DNA from: Climacium dendroides
Taxonomy: Eukaryota > Streptophyta > Bryopsida > Hypnales > Climaciaceae
Assembly: GCA_950106755.1 (NCBI GenBank)
Contig: OX467091.1
Span: 24,569,538-24,633,537 of the forward strand
Direction: 5' to 3'
Length of the DNA: 64,000 nt
Shown here: in pieces, positions 23,206 through 34,253 of the stretch
How positions within the stretch are numbered: position 1 is the stretch's first letter
Layout of the letters: each line of letters opens with the position of its first letter
Made by a program: the position numbers and the translations under genes
The notes under the pieces: generated by a model
What the model was told of the DNA's origin: nothing
Database searches by the model: none
Seen by the model: the letters and a program-made list of their open reading frames with translations, nothing else

Positions 23206-26200
23206 TTAGGCAACCACAATGGGTCATTTGACTGCAATGGGCTGTCTTACCTTACTTTGGCACCTGTTTCTTGCACTGTAGGTCACAATCTACCATATAA
23301 ATCCGAATCTTTTGAGCTCAAAATGTTTTCTGAATATTGTATGAAAACTTTATTTCCCATTGGTACGGTTACTTCTACCTCCCTATGGATTTTGGCACTC
23401 TGAAATCCAAAACTAAACAGCTTCTCTGTTGTGGCCATAAAGGAGCAGAAATCCCAAGGTCATTTTGGGGTTAACCTTATAGCACTGCTACGGACACTAA
23501 GTGTGCACTGGATGACTTTGCTTAGCATTGTAGGATGAAAAAAAAAAAAAATTCATCTAATTTATTTATTTGGAGGGTACTTGAGTACATTTCTAATGAA
23601 TAGTATTGCAAAGTCCCTTATTATGTTCTTATTGACTTTTCTAAAGAAAGAAAATGCTCAATCAAGGATCACTCTTGTAGTATATTTTGGCCATTTCTTG
23701 CTATTTTCTCTTGGTGTGAAATTGAGCTACAAAAATGTTGTTTTTTGAATTTGAGTCCAACTAATGAAATGAAGCTTACCAAGTGTTGTTTCTACTCCAA
23801 TTGGAAATTTTGAAAAACTCATAAATTTTAATATTTTATAGCAATATGAACTTTAGACCTATAACCATAGTTTGTTAATTTTGTAATTTTAGAGTGACAT
23901 GGTAACTTTGGTTTATATCATAATGTTATAAACTATAATATACAATTAGAGTAAAAATTTAAGATTTTTTGAGTATAATTTTCTATTTATATAATTTTTT
24001 TTAAATTTGTTAAAAATTCATAGTAATTTCAAATTTTTCCAAAAAAATTTGAAAATTTTATATCTTGTAGTAGATTTATGATGACAATGGAGGCTTGAAA
24101 TCAATGGTTATGGGTCTTACCTTACAAGATTAAGGTTTTGAGAAAAATTCAAAAAAATTGGCATATTATAAAGTTGAACCATGCTGTAAATCTGTGTTGA
24201 AATATGAGTCAATTGAATTATCTTTTTTGTGTAGTTTACTCATATGGTGTCTAAAAAGTATATTTTTAGAGAATCTAGAATCCTCTTTTGACTTCTAACA
24301 AGACCATACAAACAATTTTCCGTTATAATGATGGGAACCATATTGAATTACTTATTTGTGTGATTTTAGGTGTAGTTACTTTAGATAACACCTTGACTTA
24401 GTGTTATTTTTTTAAGGCAATTTAATGCCCAATTGCTTCAAAAAAATGTGTAGCTTCAAGCTTGTAGAATAAAAAAAAGATAAATGAATTTTTAAATGTT
24501 AGATTGTAATCATGGCCTTGTACACCACTGCCACAATGTTTCCATAACCTCATTTCATCCATCGTGTGGAGCCAACACATAAAAATTGCATATAACAATT
24601 GTATACTCAAAATTAGCCTCTTTCAATTCAAGCCCCTTATAATGAAGGAACCAAAAAATTATTAACCTTCTTCAAACAAAGGCCACACAACGACTGTTTA
24701 GAAAAAAGAAAAGAAAAAAACCATTGAATAAATAGTTGATTAACACTTAAACAACAAACTAGTGACCATAGAAATCATCCATTTTGTTATCATGAAAACT
24801 ATTGATTTAAAAAATCCAAAAGCACTCATTGGAAGTCAAAAACAATGTAAAAGATCTCTTTTCACACAACATTTTGAGGATGAATAATTGCACTTCTATC
24901 CAACACTAAAAGTTTCTTTGTCATCCATCGGATGCCAAACGTCCACCTTAATGTTTAAAGGTTAATGTTACATTGGATTATTCACTAAATAAGATGCACA
25001 ATTTGTAGAAAATATTCATTCACACATTCATTGTAATTGCAGCAAGACATTAAGGGCTTCATTACATGCTTGCCTAGTAGGCAAGCTTATAGCTAATTCA
25101 AGTAAAAAGACAAAAATAGCTCTACTAATTGTCTTGCCAAGGTAGGCAAGTGGGAAAGGAGAAGTTGAAGTTTCATGAATATTGGTAAACAACCTCATTA
25201 TTGGAAATTAGTGAATTTGATACATGTGACTTTTCTTATTGTTTCCCTCTCCATCCACCAAGTCCATATGGAAGTGGAATGCCTATTTTCCTTATAGCAC
25301 TTATTGTGCAATTCCTCCAATGACTGATACATGTAAGGAGGCCGTAAATCTATCATTCAAAGTAGGTCAAGTTTGACATAGCCTACAACCAAGAAAATGG
25401 AACCTAACCCACATTAGGAAAATTTTCAAGCCTCAAAGAGGCCGTGAATTCTATCCTCTTGTAATGCAATTATAGAAAAAAAATAAAAATAAAAAATTGT
25501 TTTTTAATTTTTTAATTTTTTAATCTGATGTAGTACTATCGGTACCACATCAGTGCCACATCAACATCACATCAAATTGGCTATTTTTTAATATTTTTTT
25601 CCAAATTTGAAAAAAAATCTATATTTGCACGAACAAAGTGTTGAAGATCAAAAGTTAGCGGCCCTTTGCAAGGTTCAGATTTTTTGTAATGATGTGGGGG
25701 CAATTGGATGCAACTACAAGATTAGTATTCTAACAAAGCTTAAGAGAATGATCACCTATGTCTATTAATAGGATGCTTGACAGGATGCCAATTTTCGATA
25801 GGATGTCTTATATCCTTGGTGATAAGACATTTTGGTCATTGGTAAACCTTGTATTTTATGGTAATGTGTGCTATAGTAGAATTTCATCTTTTTATAGTTC
25901 TTATATAGAATAGACACTTCAATTGTTTTAGGACTTATCATGGTGGGTTAGGGTTTGGATGTCTTTTTCCTACATTCAATCTCTCTAGTCTTCATTATTG
26001 TTATGAAATGTCGAAGCATCTAATTCACGTGTAGACACGCGTGTAGAGATTAGAATGTTGAAAGATGCTTCATCATGCGTGTGGTTATAAGATATGTTAA
26101 TCTTTGTAGTTTGAGGACTTACTTGTTTGTTGTTTGAGGTACTATTACGTATTCTGTCTTACACAATTAATAGTTTAGGAGTCATATGTTGTTCCTTTAG

Positions 26201-26600
26201 CATTGCTTATTGTTTGAGATAGTACCCACACTCTTAGCATTTAAGTTTAATGAATTTTTAGTTTACTATATTTAGCCATCAAAGTGTAGCAATTTGGGAT
26301 AGACAAAGTAAAGGATCCTACCCATGCATTTTTTGTTCTTCTAATCCTTGCTCAAGGCAACTGTTCAAATTCAATGCGGTGCTAAACGATGGTCGACGGC
26401 TTGCAAAGTTATGAGAGCTGTGTTTGCAGACTAAGAAAACTAGAGAAGACGATCATCTCTATAACTGTAGAACAACCGTAATCAAGCCAGGTAACATATC
26501 AGGATGACAATACTTTTTTGGATTTGCGTGAGAGCAGAGATATTGCGGTCTTCAAAACCTCCTTGAGATTCCAAACGAAAATAAAAGTTCCCAATTGTCA
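23206..26600. other. long intergenic region, no gene seen
   Basis: Very AT-rich, with homopolymer runs. Short inverted motifs (for example GCTTGCCTAGTAGGCAAGC near 25068) occur, but no coding sequence, RNA gene or bounded element is supported. Confidence 0.5.
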
Positions 26601-26605
26601 GCATC

Positions 26606-26653
26606 GATGACCGATTTTGGGGGTAGCGCGGGCTACCCCCAAAATTGGTCATC
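26606..26653. repeat. 48-bp palindromic element (GATGACC family, short form)
   Basis: A near-perfect hairpin: GATGACCGATTTTGGGGGTAGC against GCTACCCCCAAAATTGGTCATC, with only a few loop bases. It shares its terminal motif with the 100-bp hairpin at 27347-27446. Confidence 0.75.
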
Positions 26654-27346
26654 GCAACAGGTTGTACCGGTGCTTCTACATTAGATTCTTTTTTTCCTAG
26701 TCAGGTATCTTCTGCCTAGAATGTAAGAAATGTCAACGAAGGTGAGCAATCTCTCCGAAGGTTCCTAGAATCTCCCTTTTTTATCTCATGCTAAAATGTG
26801 TATGTTGGGTCGCAGTGAAGGATCACTTCCGAGGCTACAGTTTGTTTATGGTTTTAGAAGCTGCTCTTTGCTTTTGGTCACCGATGCTGTTGTTTCATTT
26901 GTTAATTTATAGTTTCAACTCAGTGAAAGACTCCACAAAATTAGTCTTTTGTGCTTAGAAAAGTCTCCACGGAATTAGTCTTTTTGTGCTTAGAAAGGTC
27001 TATGAGGAAAAAGCAGATAATATTTCAAGATTTGGAAATGTCAATTGATTGTGTTGTTCCTTCAATTTTCCTTGAATGGTTTTAGAATAGAAATACTGAC
27101 AAAATATAACAAAGCATTTACTATAAGTATTCACTTTTGAGCAAGAGCATCTAGCTTGAACTAAAAGCTGGTCGATATTTGCAGTTCATATTAATTCTTT
27201 GTTTAGCTAAAACAATTGTTTATCAAGAGAAAGTGGTGTCAATTTTTTAAATTTAAACCAATGGGGGTTGCAAAGGTCAGGAAAAGTAGAAATAGCATTG
27301 AAAATTCTCTCGAAAATTGGCCAGAATCCTTAAACGGTTTTTAGAA

Positions 27347-27446
27347 GATGACATGTTTTAGGGGTAGTGCAAGCCACCCCTCAAACCACCGTCGGGTCCG
27401 ACGGTGGTTTGAGGGATGGCTTGCGCTACCCCCAAAACAGGTCATC
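27347..27446. repeat. 100-bp palindromic element (GATGACC family, long form)
   Basis: Arms of about 50 bp run from GATGAC to GTCATC, with GGGGTAGTGCAAGCCA mirrored by TGGCTTGCGCTACCCC and a centre CCGTCGGGTCCGACGG. Same tips as 26606-26653. The central CCACCGTCGGGTCC also occurs at about 30512. It is GC-rich compared with its surroundings. Confidence 0.8.
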
Positions 27447-30400
27447 AATAATGGACTAAATAGAAATTGTTCAACTTCTGGGACCTTTGCTAATTGATTA
27501 TCTTGAGTTGATATTCTCTCTTACTAAGCCAATTACTTGAAAACTTTACTTAGACATTTTTGATCTTCTATAGTTTTGATCATTTGCCTAATTTTTTAGT
27601 ATAATTTGATTAGCACTAAGGTTACATATAGATTGAAAAAGTTATCATATAGAATATTGGAATTTATTAATATTCTATATTTTGTTTCAATTTATATCAA
27701 ACTTAATTAAAGACATCGTGAATTTGCTAATTTTCTTGAGTTCATTGGATTCGTGAGAGTTCTATTATATATTAATATATTTTTGCTTTGTGTAAATGAG
27801 TAGGAGTATTAGAAGAAAAATTTATGCTATAGTAATGACATGCATGAAATAAACATAGATAAAATAAAGAACAATTTAAAGAATCAACTGGACTGAGATA
27901 TTATTTTGTCTGGTAATGTATTTTGTAGATGTTAATCAAATTGGCATAATGTTAATATTGATTGATATTGATTGATTGAGTATGGAAATTAGTCGTAAGT
28001 AGTGTTAAGTTGTAGTTATATGTTTTGCATTCTATCAATTATTTCAAATGCACCTAAAGGACTTCTATTTTATTTAAAATAATATTATAATCCTATACGT
28101 TCTTCTAATTTGCATTTCATATTTGAATGCTAAGACTAATATACACTTTGGTGTTATTTGTTCATGGAATAGGGCATTGGAAATGTGGGTCACCCATCTA
28201 CTTTGAACTTACCAATTGTTGGTGGAGAAGAAGTGGTGGTCATGAGCGAGTCCTTGCCTATGAACTCAAAATGTCATGAATTGCACATGTGTACGCATTT
28301 GTTTAATGGTATTCATTTGTTTTGGTTATCAAATTATGATCTAATGTTATTTTCTTTTAATATTCAATGTAGATGGAGGAATCGCCTTTGAACTTGACTG
28401 AAGAAGTGCAATTGTTTCAGACCCCAGGGACAAATGAGTCCGAGCAACCCGAAATTGGTGGCCAAGATAAAGGCGATATTACAAGTCCAGATATTGAAGA
28501 GGAAGAAGACAAGGAGCTTCTTGAAGATGACCTTCGTCGTCTGCAGAAAGTTGACTCAGTGGCAACTATTGCAAGTCTCTAAATAAGACCCGAGAAACTA
28601 TCCCGAATGCGCATTCCCCTTTGTAGGCTGGTGGCTATGCCTATGGTAAGGCCGACTCTTTCCTCTGATATATTGAAATTGGAGCAAGAGTTTGTGTTTG
28701 TGTATTGCGAAGGAGTAGCAATATTCTACGTGTCTACTACGAATGAGGCAGGAGGGAGTTCTGAATTCTCGGCCAAAGAGATGAATAGTTGGGATTCTTT
28801 GTGGAAAAAAGCAAACAAAGATTTTGTGGAGTACCTTGAGTCTGTGCCTTAGTTGAAATACATGAAGAATATGAAATTCTTTGTTTGTGACGGAAACCAC
28901 CGCCTTCTTGCTTGGATGAATCACATCGAGAAGAAACACATGTTGGATCCAAATTGGCACTATGAAGTGGATAGCATAGTGTTGGAAACTAAAGGAAGGA
29001 TTGAGCTCACCATGCAAGTTATGCATGACATAAACAAGTGAGTATTTGTTTTTTATACATTTCAACTTTTTTCCCTTTCATGTCCAATAATATGTACAAT
29101 AAGCCGTTTACTTGAATTGTTGAATATTGAGATTTTGACATGAAATGCAGGTCTACGAAGGACTCTCACGTAAAGACCAATTTGGTCCATACCTTGTATC
29201 GTGTCCAGAAGTATGGTCTTCAACCCATGGATAGGTTTATTGAGATGTTGTGGCCGTCAAAGAGAAAACGGTGTATTACCTAGCCAGGAAAGAAGCATTG
29301 GTATTCAATGCCTTCTGAGGTTTTTACTTCTTTTGTTTTTTGGGTGAGAAATTAATAGTGTCACATTTTTTTGTTCTTGTTGTTGAATATATAACATTTC
29401 CATCATTTCTTTGTTGCTTATATAAATGTGCGTACTAAAATATTTGTAAAAATTGAATCCATGTATTGTATTGCAGCAAGAGATAGCACAAGCTGTCGAT
29501 AAAGCAGTTCGTACATATAATGAGACTACACCAGACGAGGAGAAGAGTAATGAAGGAGTTGCTAATGCCATGCGATTTGTTGCTAAAGACAAGGCGACTA
29601 AGTTGCAGTCCAAAATGGAAAAGCTTTTGGCTGTGGCAAACCCTGCTTTTGGGCCTGCATTTCTCTAAGAGGTAAATTGTAGTTTCCATAATCTTGAGTT
29701 GTATGTGCTTTTTGTTGATTGTGTTCTCTAGGTTATACTTACATGTTTCAATGTGTTTTGGCAGATTGAAAAGCATTACACTAGAAATGAGATTTTGAAG
29801 ATGATACTTGAGAAACTACAACTGATTGCAACGTCGATGTTATCGCCACTTCAGAAGATTAAATGCTTGTAGTGGTGGAATACTTCTGATGCTTCTCGTG
29901 CTGCAAGGCAATTTCCAATTAAACCAGCTCCAGAAGATAAGCTTAATCCATTCTTGAACAAGTTCGGATGCTGGGGAGGGGTAAGTCAGCTGAAATCAAA
30001 AAATTCTTTTATTATTCTTGACTTGCAATTTTTCAAATCAAAAAATTATATAATGTGTAAAATTATTTTTTACCCAATTATTGAAAACCTTTTTTCATGA
30101 CCTATTAATTCAGATTGCAGAAATAGCCATGGAGTTCTTCGAAGATGTTGTACGAAAGGATGGCCTTCAATTCAACATGAACACAATCCCTGCTGCAGAG
30201 ACCCTTGAGGAGTACATTGAAGGGTGGAGAATTAAACTTTGGGATCAAGCCTTTGGACCTACCCTCAAAGGGGGTATTGGTTTCAAGAAGTCGGACAATT
30301 TTTCTACATATGAAGGCTCCGAGGAGGCCATGAGAAGAGTTATATTTAGGTATGATTAGAACCTCGTCATTATGACTTGCTTAATTGATTGCATATCATT

Positions 30401-30481
30401 ACATATTCATTGTTTACTTGATGATTATATTGGCTATTCCAAAATGTTAAAGTTTGTTGAAATGTCTTGACTTAACCAAAA

Positions 30482-30553
30482 TTGAGGGTATTTTGAGGTT
30501 CTTTGGAAACCACCGTCGGGTCCAATGAGGGTTTTTTAGGTAGCTCATAGTAC
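30482..30553. repeat. small fold-back in an intron, related to the GATGACC hairpins
   Basis: The ends TTGAGGGTATTTTGAGG and CTGAGGGTACTATGAG (reverse complement of the right end) pair imperfectly. The interior contains ACCACCGTCGGGTCC, the same core as 27347-27446. It lies in the intron between 30349 and 30752. Confidence 0.5.
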
Positions 30554-31940
30554 CCTCAGTAATGGTTATGAGAAGATATTATTCAAGATATAAATTTGTT
30601 TTGTAATTTCTCTTTTAATATTTAAATCTAGACATGCCTTCATTTTTTATTCTTACCATTTTGTATTAGTGAAATTTTGAAAAAACAATTATCAATTAAA
30701 TTTATGCTTTCTTATTTGCAATCTTAATTTTGGTTTTGGTATTCTGTCAAGTACTTCAAGCATGAGCTTGTTCAAAAGAATGCTATGGTTCGTTCAGAAC
30801 TTCCTCCATTCTTGCCCACTTGGTTATATCATAGCTCGCCTAATTGCATGTACACCACATCCCAGCTTCATCAGTTTACAACTGCACATCTCACTGGGGG
30901 AGCGTGGTATTTGGATTGTCCCGTTACATATACACATCCATTGGAACATGAGTTTTGGAGGTCAATGGATTGCGGTGCTGTTGTAGACTTGGAGGTTCCA
31001 GAATTTCAAGATTTGACGGACCTTCAACGAAAAAGGGCCATTGCAAAGCGGATAGCTGCTGACAAGAAAAAAGAAGAGAAGGAGCAAGAGATTCGTGCAA
31101 ACAAAGAGAAGAAAGAGGCGGAGCAGTTGGCCAAGTTGGCAGATGCGGAGAAGGAGGGTAAGCATAAAGGCAAAGGAAAGAAGAAGGTAGAAGGAAGTGG
31201 CCAAATTCCAGCCTCTTCTACGGTGGACCAAGGCTCTCAAATGCAAAGGGGATCTCGTGGCAGACTGAAGAGGAAGGCCGTATTGCCAGAATTTACAGAA
31301 GACATGATCACACAGGGTGTAGAACTATCAATCCTTGATGATGACGATGAGGTTACCACGGAGGAATTAATCCTCAACGTCTCCATTGTAGACGTTCAAG
31401 ATGACATGGAGAAAGTTGCTCCAAATACCTACACTGATATCATGGACTTCTTGAAGAAGGTAATACTTTCCTATTTCAAATTTAAAACTATAATACTTTT
31501 GTATGATGTGAAAGATATAAAATTACTTGAAGGTTCAATGACATAATTATTGATTGAGAATGTATTGTTTCTTTGTAGATGGGAGAAAGAAAGGCTCGTA
31601 CATATGACGGAATCCTAAACTGTCAACCAAGAGTGGACCTCATTGTATTTGATTGTCAGGAAAATCTTCCAGTTCCCGAGGTCTCAAAACTGATGGATGT
31701 AGTGCCAAGGTGGAACTCCGACCTGGAGTTTGAGGCACTTAATAATGCATTTCTCTTTGCAGAGATGCATTTGCAGGACCATGGATGCATGATTGTATTT
31801 CATTCATGGTGTGCTGCTTCGAAGGGTGTCATTGTAGGATTATGTGATGCGTATCCAAAAATGATGGTGAAGGCGGAGTAGTTGGGCAGTAATCGTATAC
31901 ACTTAACGTCTGCCGTCGGCAAAACCGCAATGGTATGATA

Positions 31941-31944
<4 letters not shown>

Positions 31945-31978
<34 letters not shown>
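31945..31978. repeat. (TA)n microsatellite
   Basis: A run of about 16 TA dinucleotides inside the short intron 31933-31992 of the ParB-methyltransferase pseudogene. Confidence 0.95.
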
Positions 31979-31982
<4 letters not shown>

Positions 31983-32976
31983 ATGCTTGCAGACTATGAA
32001 GTTTGGCATCACCCTCTTGGTGAAGGATCTTGGTGACAAAGAGAAATTGCGGTTCTTGTACAAGTTCACAGAAGCGCACAAGAAAGCCAAAGTTGATCTT
32101 CGTCGTGACGATATGTACTTGAATTACACCACGGAGGACACCATGATGGTAAACAAGGCTACATCAATTCCTTGGCGTGGAGCTCGGGAAAAAGATGCAA
32201 AGTTTCTACAATTCCTTATAGAAGGGACAACGGAAGAAGGAGACTTGGTTATGGATTGCACTGCATCTACGGGTAAGCTTATCTTTGTATTTTACTTTCA
32301 TTGTTATGCATAATGAAGGCTTGAATTAATGAATAACAAATGTTTGTATGTCGGGTGCATCCATTACAGCATGTCGCAAAATGGGGCGTCACATTGTGGC
32401 GCTAGAAAAGCAGAAGGATATTTTTGAGGCCATTCTTTTACCCATGAAGAAGCCCATTTTGGCCACAAAGATGGCAAGAGTTATACCATGAAAATTGTTG
32501 GTCATGGCCTCTCAAGATCGTGACACTATGGATGTGGTGCCTCAAAAGTTTGTTCGAAAAGATAGATCTAGTAAGTAAGTTTCTGAATGTTTTTTTTTCG
32601 TGCATTATATTTTTTTGGTTGTATGAGACGAATGAATTTCACTTGTATATGCAGGCATGAGGGTTTGATGCATATATCTGAATTCCGGAAAAGACAAAGT
32701 CTACTTCTCAGTCCGGAGAAGTCTTTTGATCTTCCAATGTATGCCGAGCAAATAGCGTCGGCATTTGTAGAATTTGGTTGCTCTAAACTTAAACGTAGAA
32801 AACCTACATATGCTTTGAATGTTTTGGATTTTATAGATGGTTTTGCATCCGAGGGTAAAGAGACTTCAGATTCTTCTAGCTCAACAGATTCTACGACTAA
32901 GTCCACTGCGACATAGGATCATGAGATTGACATATCTTGTGGACCTAAACTATTTGTATTGATTTTCATATTGATT

Positions 32977-34250
32977 CACTACAAGGAGAATTGTGGTCGA
33001 ATTGACAAAAAAATGACAAAATTTTGTCAATTAGAAGGGACTGATTCAAGTCAATTTGGACACTTGTTTGACAAGATTTTGTAATTCCATTGACAAAATT
33101 ATGTCAATCACATGACAGAATTATGTCAATTCGGACATTCTATAACTTCAAAATTTTAAATTACACATAGGGGGTCTGACTACTTAGAGGCTACTACGTG
33201 GCATATGCCATGTCAAAATTAAGTATAGAAAATTGCCAAGTAAGCACACCCACCCACATAGCACAGTCACCTCAATAAACAATCCACATGGCACAACCAC
33301 CTAAGCAAATAACAACTCTACAAGGCCACCTAAGCAAATACAACAAGTGATCAAGCCATTTAAGCACTCAACAAGTATCAACACACACACGTCAAAGAAC
33401 ATGAGTGTTCGCTAATATATACAAGGCAGTAAAATATTTATCAATACATATGGGATAAGTGTGTTTGGGGAGGAGGAGGAGGAGAACCAAGTGAGTTCTG
33501 AAATTGTTTAAAAACTAGATTTTCAGATCGAATTTAGGCATAGTAAATTAATTTTTTTCCAAAAAATGTTTAACTAAGATTAGTTGGAAAATCAAATGAA
33601 GTTCCACCTCCAAAAATCCGTTTGAGATTTCAGGTCTCCAATAAAAAGTTATAGACAAATTTCAGATCGGGTGTTTGAAATGAATTTCAAACTTTTCAAA
33701 CACCCGGTCTGGAATTTATTCATAACTTTTTATTGAAGACCTGAAATCTCAAACGAATTTTTGGAGGTAGAACTTCATTTGATTTTCCAACTAATCTTAG
33801 TTAAAAGTTTTTTGAAAAAAATTAATTTACTATACCTAAATCCGGTCTGAAAATCTAGTTTTTAAACAATTTCGGAATTCACTTGATTCTCCTCTTCTCC
33901 TAACACACTTATCCCATATGTATTGGTAAATGTTCTACTGCCTTATATATATTAGCCAACACTCATATTCTTGACAAGTGAGTATTGGCACTTATTGGGT
34001 GCTTAAATGGTTTGATCACTAATTGTATTTGCTTAGGTGGCACTCTATGGTTTGTTGTTTGACTAGGGTTTTGGATTCTTTGGGTTTTGTGAATTCTATT
34101 GATAAAGATCTTGATAAATAATCAACAAGAAGTTGACCAAAAATTGACAGGTCTGTCCTAATTGACAAAATAAACTTAAAAGTGATTGCTGTCAATTCGG
34201 GCAAAATTTTGTCAAATGCTTGTCATCTAGGGCTGCAATCCCTTGTAGTG
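32977..34250. mobile_element. CACTA element with a long fold-back core (1274 bp)
   Basis: The ends are CACTACAAGG and CCTTGTAGTG, with the perfect 3-bp repeat ATT on both sides (32974-32976 and 34251-34253). The subterminal regions carry repeated TTGACAAAATTTTGTCAA-type motifs, as is usual for CACTA elements. The centre (about 33390-33990) is a second inverted repeat of about 290 bp per arm, meeting near 33690. No transposase. It lies about 60 bp past the stop of the ParB-methyltransferase pseudogene. Confidence 0.9.
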
Positions 34251-34253
34251 ATT

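Larger units (their letters stand above)
28373..32916 (+). pseudogene. ParB-like / DNA methyltransferase-like fusion gene, 11 exons with seven in-frame stops
   Basis: Exons by splice sites and frame: 28373-29037, 29151-29319, 29477-29671, 29765-29980, 30114-30349, 30752-31459, 31579-31932, 31993-32272, 32370-32574, 32655-32916. An upstream exon around 28185-28288 is possible and would be the eleventh. Phases agree at every junction except 30349/30752. Exon 1 carries FVCDGNHRLLAW, a ParB/sulfiredoxin-type DGxHR motif, then MHDINK...SHVKTNLVHTL. The sixth listed exon has a Lys/Glu-rich coiled coil (about 31030-31190). The last exons hold VDLIVFDCQENL where motif IV (DPPY) is expected, then GDLVMDCTASTGACRKMGR and HIVALEKQKDIFEAIL. 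These match motif I (DxxAGxG) and the strand after it in N4/N6 DNA methyltransferases of the motif-IV-first order. Stops: TAA 28580, TAG 28850, TAG 29281, TAA 29666, TAG 29870, TAG 31879, TGA 32489, all convertible from Gln or Arg codons by C-to-T. A host gene or a transposon passenger gene are both possible. Confidence 0.65.

Noticed and set aside
28580..32491. Organelle-type U-to-C editing rescuing the stops
   Set aside because: Such editing is known in hornwort, fern and lycophyte organelles, but this is a nuclear-type gene with spliceosomal introns. Without transcript evidence, decay is the simpler reading.
28373..32916. Alternative nuclear code with TAA/TAG read as Gln
   Set aside because: Most stops could be Gln, but the same genes also have TGA at Arg positions and TAG at Trp positions, and there are true frameshifts and lost catalytic residues elsewhere. 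Methylation-driven C-to-T decay explains all of them; a reassigned code does not.
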